Shown piece after piece: positions 36,074 through 50,204 of a stretch of DNA of 64,000 nucleotides (position 1 is its first letter; each line of letters starts with the position of its first letter). The position numbers were made by a program, and so were the translations under genes. The notes below the pieces were generated by a model that was given only the letters and a program-made list of their open reading frames with translations, searched no databases and was not told the DNA's origin. This DNA comes from Annona cherimola (taxonomy: Eukaryota; Streptophyta; Magnoliopsida; Magnoliales; Annonaceae): positions 25,041,817-25,105,816 of the forward strand of contig CM059971.1 in NCBI GenBank assembly GCA_030490835.1, read 5' to 3'.

Positions 36074-37714
36074 TGTTGTAAACGAATGACAAATCAAGCA
36101 CAATTTATGTTTTGATGATTAACAATCCAATTTGAGAAGTGTCAAGGCACTAACATGTGTGTTGAGATGTGTTAAAGAATAGATATTTCAAAATTCAAAA
36201 CTTGATTGGTCAAGTCGCATGCCGAGTTGACTCAGAGCATCGACTTAGGTTAAGTTGATACCGAAGTCAACTCCAGCATCGACTTCAAAGGGCTACTTTT
36301 CGACAACGCTGACAACGTGGACGTATGAGCAAGCGAAGTCACAATCAAAGTCAACTTTGCATGCGACTTGGGTGAAGTCGTAACCTAATACCACTCCGTC
36401 AACGACTTAAGGAATCTTTAGAATCCAAAACTAAATTTGACAAAGTTAAGTCACAACCAAAGTCGACTTCGACATACGACTTAGGTGAAGTGCACATAAA
36501 GTCGACTCAGACATACGACTTGAGTGGAATTGCAAACCAAGTCGATTCCAACATTCAATTTGAAACAAGAAGTTCAAATCATGAAATTTCAAACCCAAGG
36601 ATGACAAGTTTAATTCAAGAAACATCATTCCAACATGATTTAAGATCCGATACAAGATCATTCAAGAATGCTCAAATGAACTTGACCAAGCTCAATATTC
36701 AAAAAGTTCCAAAAGCCCACATACACAAGTGAAGACTTATGAAGATGAATCATGAAGAAACAAGGACAATTATCTTAATGGTTCAAGTTCACACTGTGTC
36801 AAAATTTCAATAAACCAAGTTGAGTGCGAAATCACAACCCAATTCAACTTCACTTACGACCTAGACTAATTCTGAGATCAAGTCGACCTAAAACGGAACC
36901 TAACTGAAGAGTCGAAGACCGAAGTCGCAACCCAGGTCGACTCCAGTATGCGACTTGGGTGAAGTTGCTCCCGAAGTTAACTCCAAATACGACTTAAGTT
37001 GCAACGGTCGAAAAATTTTAAATATTTGTGCATTAAAAGTGCACTACTTACCACCAAACGTTCGAATTTACTTCTCCCCTATTTAATACACTTCAAATCG
37101 AAGGAAAAAGTTAGCTAGAATATTAAGTACGCTTCACCTTCCAACTTCCTAGTATTCAAGTGCTTATTAAGGAGATCTATAAAAAGAACTTAGCTCTTTT
37201 GACTGAAAGTGCTCGAGTGTACATCCATTCTTTCTTTCCACAAGTTCTTCTATGAGCTGAGAATCTGCTTACACAACTGTAAAGTATAAACTCTTATTTT
37301 TATTCTCTTCGTTTGTGATTCCACTTGGTTTGGTATTGAAGACCAAGACCAAGTGAAGGTAAAGTAGTGTGTGGTTAGAGTGTGACTCGCCACCAACTTA
37401 TGCAATACTTGTAAAGGCATCATAGAGCTGGAATTTAGAAGAGAACAAATGCTCTAATTGTATTTTCATTAGCATGGTGGAACCCAAGGTACAAGGGTGT
37501 GTTTCTGGAGGAGTAGAGTAGGGAGGATTCTCCCGAACCACTATAATTTTTTGTGTTTATTTTTACTTGCTCTACTTGTTATCCTATTTTAACGTGTTTC
37601 ATTCCAGCAGACTTTGTTCTCAAAAGGGTAACAACTAATACATCAAAATAATTTTTGAGAACCCAATTCAACCTTCCCTTCTTGGGTTTTGCCATAAACT
37701 TGGGACCAATAACA
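36074..37714 (+). mobile_element. Solo Copia LTR, old, related to the 10028-17715 element
   Basis: The segment starts TGTTGTAAACG and ends TTGGGACCAATAACA. On the plus strand it follows the reverse complement of the young Copia LTR block by block: TATGTTTTGATGATTAACAA at the start, the GTCGACT-type repeats at 36210-37010, CTCTAATTGTATT and CCCGAACCACTATAA near 37460-37550, and TTGGGTTTTGCCAT at the end. No primer site, purine tract or coding region adjoins it. I found no matching target duplication. It is heavily diverged. Confidence 0.85.
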
Positions 37715-37767
37715 CAAACTGGTTAACTGGTCGATTTCTTCTTTATGCATTACCCTTGGCCCAAAGT

Positions 37768-39725
37768 CTAGAGTGTATCGCCATCTTTTTGCGGTAATAC
37801 TAGGTTCTCTAATGTGTTTTCATCGACCATGATCACATTCGGCTCTATTTCATGTAGAGGAACGTCCATATCTTCTTCGATGACAGCAATGTTTGGCTGC
37901 ACTTGTGTGCCCTTCTGTTGAGACGAGGAGGCCTCTCCAGATCTCGATAAAACACTAGACCACACATTCGGGTCTCTTTTGAAGCATAATCTTGTAATAC
38001 TACCTGCTCCACACCCTCTGTGTCCCTCTACATAAGTGCACATGTAGCATTAGTTTTTTACGACGACTATATATATATGAATAACATGGTAGATAATATG
38101 CACTTTTCACATTACGATCCTTATACCCGATGTGATCATGATGGACACAACATCTCTAATGCAGTAAAGATCACTCCATTCTGATAAATAGTTCCTTCAA
38201 TGTCTGACAAGCAATCATATTAGTGTCATTTTGAATTTACATATATAGTAAGTTCACTTGTAAAAAACTACAAGAAAAGCACTCGCGTATTCATAGCCTC
38301 CCTCCCTACTAAGCATATGCAATTGTTGCTCGTGATATAGTACCTTTATGGCAGAACGTGTGGATTTTCCACCTAAATTAGCTACATCAACAAAGGCCTG
38401 GGTCATCTACTCACCACAAGCATCATAGTCAAATTATGAAACTTTTGTTATTGACGAATGTGTAACCTAAGTAATAAGTTAAATCGCATTCATACCATGA
38501 CGACGTCTGAAAGCTCATCAACTTTTGCCATAAGCCTCTTCATGTCAGACTCAAGATTGACCTTATAGGTCGCCTCTAGTGTGGTAGCATTAGTAGTTGC
38601 AACAACAGTTTGCTCCCATGAGACAGATTTCACATAGAATGTCGACCTGTCGTAATCAAGTGAGGATCATATTGAGGGGCTTTATCCTCTAGTTGGCCCT
38701 CATTGAACAATAAGTGTATTGTTGTCTTTACCCTGTACAAGTGTTACGTTCATTTACTTTTTCCTAACCTTGTAACACATGACCACCAAGCTCCTTGCGG
38801 ATGTCCCAGCTATGTGTTCATGAAGGATGATATCATCTCTTTTGGAATGTTAAGGAGCCCCACTTTTGTCATTGTCTGCTCCCTTTTCAACTAGTGGCGC
38901 TTTTCCTCTGGAGTCATCTTTGACCAAATGGATGATTGAATGATTTGGTGAAGCTGCCCATCTGTGATGTCTGTAACTATGTTAGAATGACCTATGTAGA
39001 GAAGTGTTTCATTTATCATAATCAATAAATTAGAATAACAAGATAATAGATAATGGTGCTATGAGAAAAGACTAATTGACCTACTTACATAATACCTGTG
39101 CATTATCATAGCCCACAATCCTCTACTTCTCTTCCGCCTTAGCATTATGATTGTCATCATAGAAACCGATGAGGGGTAGAGTGGGCTGCATTGTGGGTGG
39201 TGGTAGTGCCTCATGTCTCACATGGGCGAAGAACCATATTTGCAAGTACAATCACAATTCTCTATTCCGCTAAAATACAAGGGGAAGTGTAGTGAGTACT
39301 AACTTGCAAATAGAATATGCACTGACTTGAAGTAAGGCGTCACAATATCCTACAGTCTGCTTGCTTTTCTTCAAGTATGACCTAAGCGCGTTGTTGACAG
39401 TGTCTAACACATGGGACCCCCAAGCAAACCTATGGATGTTCCTCGGGTCTATAATATGACCAAATAAAAATTTTGAGTCTACCCATTTGACATAGGACAT
39501 AAATTCATACTTGTCATGCAAGGTTTGCACACTTGTTCTTCACTCTAAGGGCTCTATCCACTTCCTCTTGTGTGGATAGTCTTAGGATAAGCTCCACGTT
39601 ACACTCGCTTATGTAGACAAATTGTTCATTGATCTTGAACATGTTCCTATCAACATCATATCTATCCACGAGCCGTCGAATTATCTAAGGAAAATATCGA
39701 GAGAACTCTAATGATAGTAGTCCAC
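37768..39725 (-). pseudogene. DUF1985/Ulp1-associated-like gene fragment
   Basis: Minus-strand fragments in order are: VKFGGLLSLEFSRYF and DRNMFKINEQFVYISE (about 39570-39725), HRFAWGSHVLDTVNNALRSY (about 39350-39440), LQIWFFAHVRHEALPPP (about 39180-39245), SDMKRLMAKVDELSDVV (about 38500-38560) and a final open piece at 37768-38043. The order and motifs resemble the DUF1985 region of plant Ulp1-type, transposon-associated genes: a GGLL segment, an F.WG..V segment and an LQ.W segment. Stops and frameshifts separate the pieces. I do not see the peptidase catalytic residues. The assignment rests on recall of the family pattern. Confidence 0.5.
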
Positions 39726-40349
39726 CAAATTTGACGCTTTTCACCATCGCACGTCTCTCCTCAAATAGCTCATGCACTATAACGTGCATTAACTTCAGAC
39801 TACACAATGATTCCAATCATTTCTCTTTATTTCTTGATGGTATTGCATCATCACCCTACATTGTCAACTTCAGCTTTGATTCCATGCCTACAGATAAAAT
39901 TAAGGCATTAGCCATCAACGAAAAAGTAAAGATATTAATAAAAAGGAGAGAATAGAGATATATAATCGATGTTTTTGATTCCAAATTTAAGTTTCATAGA
40001 CAATGGACTGGAATCCAGCACACCATAAATGCGGATACGCATATATTGGCAAAGTAGTTTACAAGTGTGATTCAAAAGAAAAATTCTCTAACTAAACAAG
40101 TTTGAGTCCTTTACATAGGGTGTTACATCTAAAAATAAAATCATTCAAATGACATCATCGATCAAGTGATGTACAAAATAAGTAAAATGGCATCAATGAT
40201 CTAGCAGTCCACAAAGTACCATAAATCCAAACTAGAAGAACCCTTGCCATAATGTTCTACATGTGTTCTACAAGGCCCTAAAAAGTATAAAGAGAAGAAC
40301 ATGCATGGACATGAAGCTAGGATGATTTATTTTTTATAAAGCTTCTTCC

Positions 40350-42343
40350 TCACCTACGATGCCCATTACCCCCCTCTAGGTAACCTCTTACACGCAGGAT
40401 AGAAGGGTTGCCGAATTCTTCACTTGCATTGTTCCAATCAATGCTAGCACCTTCATACTCTCCTATCATAGGAGTGGTTAGGGAGTCACCATCATACACG
40501 CCAATCATATATTTCACTTCATGTAGTAAACGTTGTGCTAGATGCAATGCATGGTGACAAATATATTTCTTTCCAACAACAAACATATAAACATAACGAA
40601 AATATGTCATAAATTGGTCTTCGACTATAGTGGCTGAATTGGGACTCATATGGGTGAGCACAACACCTCACCTTGGATCTACACACATACGCTGCAAAAC
40701 AAAAGTTGAAGGAATCTCTCATGACCAACGTCTACATTAATGCGTACAAATGGTGGCATACAATTTCGGTTGACTCCCATAGGAGAGATGTGCAAGTCCT
40801 AAAAAGATGGAGATTGCTAAACTCTAACAAGCGACCATCACGATGTTTACTAGGACTACTAATTTCAAAAATAATGTTGTCATCGTCTTTACCAACAATC
40901 TTTACATTATATGCATTGCTTTCTCACATCTCGACCTGTCTGTCTACGTAGAAGGCCCAAGTGTATTATTGGAAAAGACTCTTCTTCATAGCCATGGATG
41001 TTTTAGGCATGAAGCTTGACTCATGTGTCCTTTTATCCTCAAGGACTTCTTCCTGACGACGACTATTTAGAGCATTTTCAAGCTTTTTCACAAAATCTAT
41101 TAGACATATATATCAACCTATATATCGATCCAAAATCACAATGAATCCTTCACTCCTTTGGTTCGTGCACATTCCCATAAATCAAGTACTACTTTGCAAA
41201 ATAAGAACCCACTTCTCTCATATGTCATACAGGGTTGATATCGAAACATTGTTTTATAGTCCATAAGATTGAAGGAATCGTGGCCACCGCACCTCAAATT
41301 CATCTATATTCCCAATATTGTATACAAGCTGCTGAAAATTTGTGTTCATTATGGATGATTCACTATAGTCGTCCTAGTTTTTTAGGAATCTTTCGTAATA
41401 ACAAGCAAAATTTATGAACAATCTCAGGAAAGACAATTGCTAACGTAATCGCAGCATCTTGGCCTGTGATTATTGCAGTGGGACTATCTCCTTCCATTGT
41501 TAACTTGAATTGATTGAAAAGCTATACATATGATTCAGTTGTTTCATTACTACGGAGTGCACAAGCAAAAATAATTGTCTGTTTATGATGATCCAACAAA
41601 TGGTGAGAAGGGAATCATGTAACGATTCGTTTTGTAAGTTGTGTCAAAGCATACCACATTATTAAAAACTCTAAAGTCAATTCTTGACCTTCCATTAGCC
41701 CAAAACACATGCATTAGTTGACTCTTATCATTCCTCTCATCTGCTACAAAGAAACTAGGATCTGCACGTTGTTCCGTCAATAAGTAATTCAATGCTTTGT
41801 GCATTACGTCCTAATATCCTTTTATAGGACCAATACATGTAATTTTAACATCAACATGGTTCAGGGAATTTTTGTTGAATCTTCTATATGATCTAAGATA
41901 TTGACTCTCTTCCGAATTGAGTAGGGGATGACAATAGTCCTCAACAAAATGAACCACTACCATGTGCCTTCCCGCCTGCAGAACACTACCATCTTTGCAT
42001 GACATCCAACTCATCTTGATAGTTGTTGTTTCACTATCTTCTTCACTGATGGCTCTTTGGAATTGTTGACACCTACCGTGCTCACATAAACCTCCCTTGA
42101 GCACACAAATCTTCTCCACACCACATCACTGGTAAATGAGAGTATCCAATGTTGACCTTTACAGATCCTAAATCTCATGTGTTTGCCATAGGTGTTGTAG
42201 AATTCCCATGCTTAGTCCTCAGTGTTGAATTCTTGTCCAGTATGTGTTTTTATGATCTCAACTTCATGTGACTTCTGTATTTTGCTTTGATCATCCAATC
42301 CTTCTGTATGTCCAATTTCTTCCATGCTAATATACCCAGACAT
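40350..42343 (-). pseudogene. FAR1-type MULE transposase, decayed
   Basis: FAR1/FHY3-family proteins and Mutator-like transposases share this layout. The minus strand shows EFNTED.AWEFYNTYGKHMRF (42170-42235), a FAR1 DNA-binding domain with a VVHFVEDYCHP-like stretch (about 41940), then the MULE core at 41583-41804 (LTEQRADPSFFVADERND, FWANGRSRIDFRVFNNVV, CFDTTYKTNRY). It continues in other frames with HHKQTIIFACALRSNETTES, TAIITGQDAAITLAIV and REKWV near 41210-41580, then a worn SWIM-like C-x-H stretch near 40760. There are many frameshifts and stops. A neighbouring DUF1985-like gene on the same strand may belong to the same element. I could not identify terminal inverted repeats. Confidence 0.82.
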
Positions 42344-42761
42344 GTCCTTTTCATGAACTACTAACCTTTTCTCAAGTTATTCAGATGCAATAAAATACAT
42401 AGGTTACAACAATTTATTGAAATTAGACACATGCTACTCATATATGACACACGTAGTATGATAGTCAATTATGAAAACTACAATGCAAGCAAAACCAATA
42501 AGAATACTAGGCACAGGGAAGCATTAGTTCTTAAAGTTGATAGTGTATAGAGGACAGTATCGTGTAATGAGGTTTTTTTTTATCAAACCCTTAGTTAGGT
42601 TTTGCATTTCAAGCCATTAGTTAAGGTTAAATTAAGTTTAATTTGCAACACAAAGAGAATTTATGCAAATGCAAAATTTCATAAAACTGCTTCCTTTCAA
42701 ATATTTTGCCTACACAAAGGCATTGTGTATCTATGCCACAAGCAAATCCAAATAGATAGAT

Positions 42762-42800
<39 letters not shown>

Positions 42801-45589
42801 AAAGAGGGCAGAAATCAAAATTTTTTTATGAAAAACAAGTTGGGACTATCCAAAATAGATTGAAACAACAAGTGGGAATGGATTGATTCATGTCATCCAT
42901 CCAAATCTGATATGAAACCAAAAATAATTTGCAAAATGAAAAATATAAAGCCAATAGAGAAAATCTGTCATTAATTTAAGATCAATGCATATGGGTTTAT
43001 TGCATGCTAATTTATTGACAATGACGAGTAAAAAATCAATGGAGAAGCATAACTCCTATGCAAATGAAAGACAGGGGCTTTAAACGAAAGTGCTACAAAA
43101 AAAAAATAGTATAGTGTACCCACACAAATAAAATATGATTAGTTTTCTTATTCCACGCATAAATTCATATAAACAACTTAGGACCGATAGGATCAATTTC
43201 GTATCCCAACATAAACTATTTTTAATTTGAGCACGAGTTTAAGTTTTGAGAATGATTTCAAGTTTTCTGACATTAGGTCGTAGAGATGTAAAGAAAATTT
43301 AAGCAAAAAAATTATATTTGAATTTCAAACAATGTGTATCTTTCTCCCATATTAATAAGCAGTTCTGTAGTTTTCTCAAGAATGAAATCCAATCTATAAA
43401 TAAATGAAAGAAAAAATTACATAAATACAACTAGAGATAGAATATGCAACATAATTCATAACTACGAATGCATGATCATATGAGGCTCAACACATCAAGA
43501 ATCAAATGATGAAGGTGTGCGCACAAAGGTTCCTACTTATTCAGCAATACAAAAAATTTATAGCTTATTTTGCCCATTTAAACAACTTCATAAATGTCAT
43601 TATATTTTACCATATGTCTTCCATAACCATTGAACACATTCTAATTAGCAAAATTCGACAAAGTCGAGTGTACAATAGACAGATTTATCAAAAAAGTGTA
43701 TAATGAACAGAACTAGCTATAATTTCACTTAGCATGTGAGACATTTCAACAATTTCCAAAATGAATAGAAAATTAATGGAGAGCTCAGAAATTTAGCAAC
43801 ACAAAACCAAATAATTAGTAGCATTTGGCCCAACCATCCTTCAACCAGATTTTTCAATCCTCACACTCAAAACTTTATCTAGCAACTTAATCTCAATCTC
43901 CTTAACAAGTTGTGCTAGATTTGTGTCGATATCAAGCACTCAATCAAATTTTCCAAATTAGAACCAACAAATTGACCCAAATAGCAAGAACAAAATTATG
44001 TCCATATCCATCATAACATACACCTAATCATATTCCATGCGAAGTCCAACTCCCCCTTCATATTCAACTGTGGGTCAAAAATCATATACAAATATATTCC
44101 AAATTCTCTCGATAGACGATGATTCCAACAAAAATAGTATTCAAGCAAGAACCATTGGCAAACCAACCACAAATTTTAGATTTGAAGGTTAAACTTTGGA
44201 AATGCCTAGACGCAGCATACAAATAGACAATGGAGCTCAAAAATAAAATTTAAAAGGTCATAGAAATTACAAAAACTTGAAGCATGAGTCCATCAGTAGG
44301 CATCAATAAACTATGCCTACGAATTTTTCAAATCAACTGCAACATGACATCCACATAATTCCAACAGAAACCAATACCTGTTGACTTTACCCATGTGTGA
44401 ACTATAATAATGAGATCACGAAATGGTGAATATTCATTTAGGTTATCCTAATCTTATATTAAGCCCTATTGTCTCACTATTACAACTGTCCATCTAATCA
44501 TCAGGATGTTCTCCTTGAAAAGATGATATGACTCTCTTACAATAAATTATTCAGTTGGATGAAAATGAAGTTGAAAATTTTGAAATAAGGCGGTCCAACT
44601 TTGGTATTATCCTTACTGATAGAGGACTGATTTATAATGATTTGTTTATTCATTTTTTCCAGAATGCAAAACAAGTTTCCACCAAGTGGGTTCATTTTGC
44701 ATTGGGGCTTTTAGCTTTGGACTAATTCCCTTCAAAGCCAATGAGGGTTTCGACTGTGTAAATATTTTTGAAATGAAATCTAAAATTGTAACCAAGTCTC
44801 TTATCTTTATACCTTCTATGTGAGTGTAGTACACTTGTTGACATTTGTTATCCTTGTAAGAACCACAAAAAATTTTACACTAAATCACAATCATTTTCTC
44901 ACGCCTTAAAAAATTTAACACTAAAACCATTCATCCAAAAGTTTTATCATTCTCGAACACACTATAAATATAAAATATTAAGCTTAATTCAAATATTTTA
45001 TAAGCTTAGTGTAAAATAAACTATAATGAATCACAATAGATATAGTATAAAATGAACAATAATGAATCTCAGCGAATTTGCACCTATGCCAAATATATAA
45101 AAAGTTAAGTAAAATGACTTTTTATATACAACAAATCTTTATAGAGGACATGCTCCATAGTCTAGATCTAAAAAAAGTGTACCAAATTTGATACAAATAA
45201 TATCTTCTTGACATTCTATGATACATTACTATTTAATTTATTTTATGGATGCTATGGAGAGACTTTATAATTAATCTAGAGTTATAGATAATCCATTTCT
45301 GCACATACCAAGGTGAAATAAAACACATAAAATTAGGGAGTATCACGGTGTAACTCACAGAAGCCAACGATTCCTCGTACATTACTAAAAAAAATTACTA
45401 TAGTTACTAAACATTATCAATGAATATTTAGATGTATAAATATGACAGGTTCCTAGCAAGTAGTGTACATAATTCAAATAGATATACAGGTTCCTAACTG
45501 CGTGTCCAACTTGTTACATAAATAAGTATGTAAATTAGCCTTTGCCTACATTTCACCTTATGAAAGGGGGAAAACAGGGAAGACAGATT
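42344..45589. other. Unassigned AT-rich stretch
   Basis: No gene is recognised. A GATA/AT microsatellite lies at 42754-42798. Near 44927-44965 the phrase CCAAAAGTTTTATCATTC...GAACACAC resembles the right end of the Tourist-like MITE and may be a fragment. Confidence 0.35.
42754..42798. repeat. GATA/AT microsatellite
   Basis: Three GATA units lead into an uninterrupted AT dinucleotide run. Confidence 0.9.
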
Positions 45590-45755
45590 CAATCAAATAT
45601 CATAGATTGTTTCTTAGAGGAAGAAAGAGATTGGAAAATCAAAAAAGAGAAATTTTTTTACCTAAAGAATATCAGATTGTTGTCAATGGCAGCTCTTGTT
45701 CACCCAGCGGCAGATCCCCTTCCTCTCCTGTGGCGACGATAAGCCAAATATTCAA
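45590..45755. repeat. Exon-like direct repeat, copy 1
   Basis: Contains TTCTTAGAGGAAGAAA, then a TTTTTACCTA phrase and GTCAATGGCAGCTC. The same order recurs at 48130-48290 with substitutions. On the minus strand the TTTTTACCTA phrase reads as TAGGTAAAAA, like a 5' splice site, so this may be a duplicated exon border. Confidence 0.45.
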
Positions 45756-48129
45756 AATTTCTTCAATTAGGCACTAGTTTGCATATGCAAATATGTTTTT
45801 TAATGGCAATTGAAAAAGAGAGAGACACATTCCTCAAATTGACATGTGATTGTGAAAACGAAAGAAATCAAGGATTGAATAAAGTTGACTATCATGGATA
45901 AGTGAACTATCAAAGTTGAATAATATTGAAATTATAGAAACTTTTGATGAAAAATTATGAATAGTTAGGATGATAGTCTAATGTATTAACATTAAGATCT
46001 AAGAGTTGGTTAGATGAAAATTAAAACAATTTAATGAATTTTACTAAGGTAAAAGGGCTACTGGTGCTAACTTAAGAAGAACATATAAATTCATCAAGTG
46101 TTAAATAAATTTATTTATTTAGTCAATTAACATAACATCATAATTGTGGGAAGTTATTTAAGCCTAATATGATATGTCTAAGTGAAAAAGTAAAGAAAAA
46201 TATGAGTTATAAAGCTTCATAACCAACAGCCATGAAAATATGTAAGTTTCAGAAAGTAGTTCAGTAGCAACGTTTATGGATTGTTTTATGAACTAAAAAA
46301 AAAGCCAAAATAGGTGGAATTCAGTATGGTTATATTGTAAATGTATGTCCCCTAAATTACTAATGATAAATTTTCTAAACTCATTCATAGAAATATTGAA
46401 AATGGGTTACAACTGACCTACCCAATTAAGCAAGTTCAAACATTTCCAATTTTGGTTTGAGCAACATGATTGGATGGTCAAGTTTCATCCCAAAATTCTG
46501 CAAATTAGCATGATTGTAGCCTAATGTATAGCCTTTGAATTCTAATCATTAGCTTCAAAAAATTCAAGTGCTAGATGGAATTTTAAAGTCTTGAAGTTGC
46601 TGCAATAGTTGAGTCAAAAGGTGTAGTTTCCAACTTTCGATATGAATATGTGAAAATGAACTGTATGATGCCTTTTAGCTATTTTTACAAGCTGGATATA
46701 TTAAATGGGATGTGTGGATAATGGAGGTTTGTGAGAAACAATGGAATTTCGAAAACCCACTTTTATACCCCTTGAAAATAAAGACAAGTGGTCAACCCTA
46801 TGATCATTTTGAGAAATTAGGTAAACTATTGCTGACTAAGCAATTAAGCAAGCTACATGTGCCTATTTAAAGTTGTAAAAAGTGAAAAAAAAAAGAAATT
46901 AAATTACTTGTGAAAATACACTTTTCAAAGCGACGAAAATGGACAATTCTGTCCATCTAAGTCCTATTTTGAAAAATGGTTCAAATTGATGTCAAACAAG
47001 TATATACTTAATGAAAGTCGTGTAAATTATTAAGTTGAAGAAATTCTATGGTTTACAAAAATTTATATTTCCTAGCCTTGAAAATGATTTTAAAAAATTA
47101 GGGTCAAATCTAAAAACAATAAATACTAATGCAAAGTGACCATTGTCACATATTATTTAGGATAAATAAGACGATAAGTGTCGTTCAAAAAAATAACTAT
47201 GAATTATAGAATTTTATATGTTTTAGTTATCATAGTGCTTTTTCAAGTAAAATTTTGTTGCTTTGATTCATGAATTTAAATGGTTAGATGAAATCCAAAT
47301 AATCTAAGAATTATCAAAAGGTAAGATGGATGTATGTACTTTAATATGGTAAACATAGTTGTCAAAACAGAATTAACACGCCATTAAAAAATGCTATTGA
47401 AAGGGCTGCTTAATAAGAGATATAGTAGAAAATTCAGCAGGATGTGTGAACTATTTAGTGAAATCAAAAAATTGTGAAATTTGGCATGCTTAAATTCCTA
47501 TATCTAAAGTAATGACCCAAGTTTCATAACAATTCGAGTTGAAAAGACATTCAAACAAGCATGCCAAGATAATTCCAAAACTAATATCAAATCCATGTTC
47601 AAACTGAAATTTGGACTTTTGAACCGTTTACATAGATTATTCTTACTATATATGAATTCAAACCTACTTAATTATATAAACTACGTATAACTGACAACAA
47701 TAACCGTAAAAGAATAAAGTCTTCATACACATATATCTTCCAAATTTAAATAAAATGATTAGATAATCAATCTATTAGACATCCCCAAAAATGAACAAAT
47801 TCAATTTACTTTCAAAAGAGTTAGCATTCAAGAGTTAATGTTACTGTTAAGTAATGACCCAAACCATCAGGCAATTTGAGAGAACGTTGTTGTTATGCAT
47901 ATGCCAAATTTGCATAAATAATCATTAAAAGTGTAACTCGTCCTTAACAGTACGCAAACGTGCTGGCCATCAAGCAATAGCTCTAGTTTAGACTCTAACC
48001 CGTCGATGTTCTTCTCCAAGTAGTCCAGGGGAAATCGTGATGCATGGAAGCTACGGTTTGAGACGTTGATTTGAAGTAAATAGGTTAGAAGAAAATGTGT
48101 ATTAACATATTTACATCAAATCAACATGC
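45756..48129. other. Unassigned stretch between direct repeats
   Basis: AT-rich with no recognisable coding sequence on either strand. Passages such as GTAGTTTCCAACTTTCGATATG near 46620 have the feel of non-coding retrotransposon sequence, but no boundaries are visible. Confidence 0.3.
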
Positions 48130-48290
48130 ATACAGGGATTCTTCTTAGAGGAAGAAATGGGTAAACAAATAAAAGATCAGTTTTTACCTAGAGGAGAAAC
48201 AGTCGTAGTCAATGGTAGCTCGCCTCTTCCCACCAGCCAATCTCCACCGTCTTTGAGGGCAACAACATAGACCTTCAGCACAATATATTT
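48130..48290. repeat. Exon-like direct repeat, copy 2
   Basis: Contains TTCTTAGAGGAAGAAAT, TTTTTACCTAGAGGAG and GTCAATGGTAGCTC in the same order as the copy at 45590-45755, about 2.53 kb away. Confidence 0.45.
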
Positions 48291-50204
48291 TTCCCAGTGA
48301 CTGGGAACTCTATCCTTTCTAAATGCCTGCGATCTCATCTAAACCTTGCTTTTCCGAGCACAAATCTAGATAATAAATTAGTTCACAATGTAGCTAAGCT
48401 TGTAAATGCATTAAACATGATGTATAGAGGTAATCCCACACAACGCACATCTCTACAAAGATAGATATTCATTTCAACACAAGAAAAATAAACCAAACAT
48501 AGTTTAGAGTTCAAATCATCTCGATCTCCAATCATCAAGAGTTTAGCCCAAAAACATAAGATCAAATCCCACGACATCCATGTTTAAATACATCTCAGCA
48601 AAGGAGAATAAGACAAATATGTAGAAAAAGAGAAAAAAGAGGTAAAACTTGATGATTTCCACCACACAAGATGAATCTCCACTTCAAAATTTCTTTGGCT
48701 TAAAAATCTCTTATCTTCTCCTCCTTGGCTGCCTCCCACAAGCTCTGGAACCTTTTTCTTTCTAACCATAAATGATGAATTTATACCCCCTCAAAATTGG
48801 AGCAGGACACATGCAAAAAAGCACACGCTTTGAGAATCAACGCCGCGGCACCAACATTACTAGACAATTGGTAATGTGAAGAGTTTTCTGAAAAATTCCT
48901 ATGGCAATGGAGTAAGGTCGGGGCACCAAAATTGAGGCCGCAGCGCTGCTAATGCTGAACTAAATTTGCCTTCTGCTTGCTATATAAATGTCTTCTGTTC
49001 ATCCCTCCACTTTAGCGTTAAGTTCCATGAGCTAGATCACCTGATTTTTCCTACAACACAATATAAAATAAATAAATGCAATCTTAAATACTTCAATGCA
49101 ATTACTACAACCTAAAATACCATGATTTGCATTGAATTACTCTCAAAATGCATAAAATCTAACTACCATACATGATATGCAAAAACCATGCAAATTCACT
49201 CAATTTTCTTGAACTAGCATTTAAAATAAGCACAAAATGAGTCATGTCAACTCTAATTTTATAGAGTTGTCAGCATGGCATTGCAAATCCTAACCTTTTA
49301 ATCATAATTTTATAGAGTTGTCAACTTGGATAGCTTGATGTACATTCTTTATTTTAATCATTACTTTTTTCCACAAACTCCAATTGATTTAATTCTTTTT
49401 CGTTGGAATCCTAACCTTGAGATCTATTTTTTATAATTTTAACTCAAAACTTTAAAACTATAATATTTAGCTAGCATTTAAAGGTATAGAAATTTTTGCT
49501 CAATAGCTTTCTAACAACTTGATATACTTATAGTATTTTGTTAATGAGTTCCCTTTCTATAAAACATTCTATATAACTTTATCAATTTTTTCCACCTTGA
49601 TAATTGATTTAAAAAAAAAACTGATTTCGTTCATTATATTTTGCATCATTTGTATTGTCATACAACTTTATAATTTGTCTAGTATCGTTGTGCACGTGTT
49701 ACACCTAAAAATGTATAAAATCAATATAATAAAATAATTTGATGCTAAACATCAATTTTCAAGTTATATTTTCAACATCTAAACCATCTAAAATATTATT
49801 AATATGTAGATAAATAATTTTTTAAGATAAACAAATGATGTTAAATACAATAGAATTGAGTGAATTTGGATTAATTATCAAGGTAGGAAAAATGAATAAG
49901 TTATATACAACATAGAAGTGAGACTTGGCAATAATATATCTCTCTATGAATCCCAATTTATAATCCATTTTTGGGTTGAATTCTAAGTTTTGAGATAAAT
50001 CTAATTATATATAATGTCTGATGAGTTCAAATAAACAAACCACAATGCTTTGTTAAATTTAGCCTTACATTTTGCTAATTTTATTCACATCTACATATTA
50101 ATTAAAAATTTTCCAAGACTAATCTTAACACATACATCAAACCACATAATATGGAAATTTTGGAGATCTTTCTTGTGTCAATGTTAAATTAATTACAAAA
50201 AATA
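48291..50204. other. Unassigned stretch, LTR-like passage
   Basis: No gene is recognised. Around 48660-48800 the minus strand has a TATAAATTC box followed by a polar open frame of 61 codons (48584-48769), and GCCGCGGCACCAACATT / GGCCGCAGCGCTGCT phrases lie near 48840-48960. These could belong to a degraded LTR. Evidence is weak. Confidence 0.25.
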
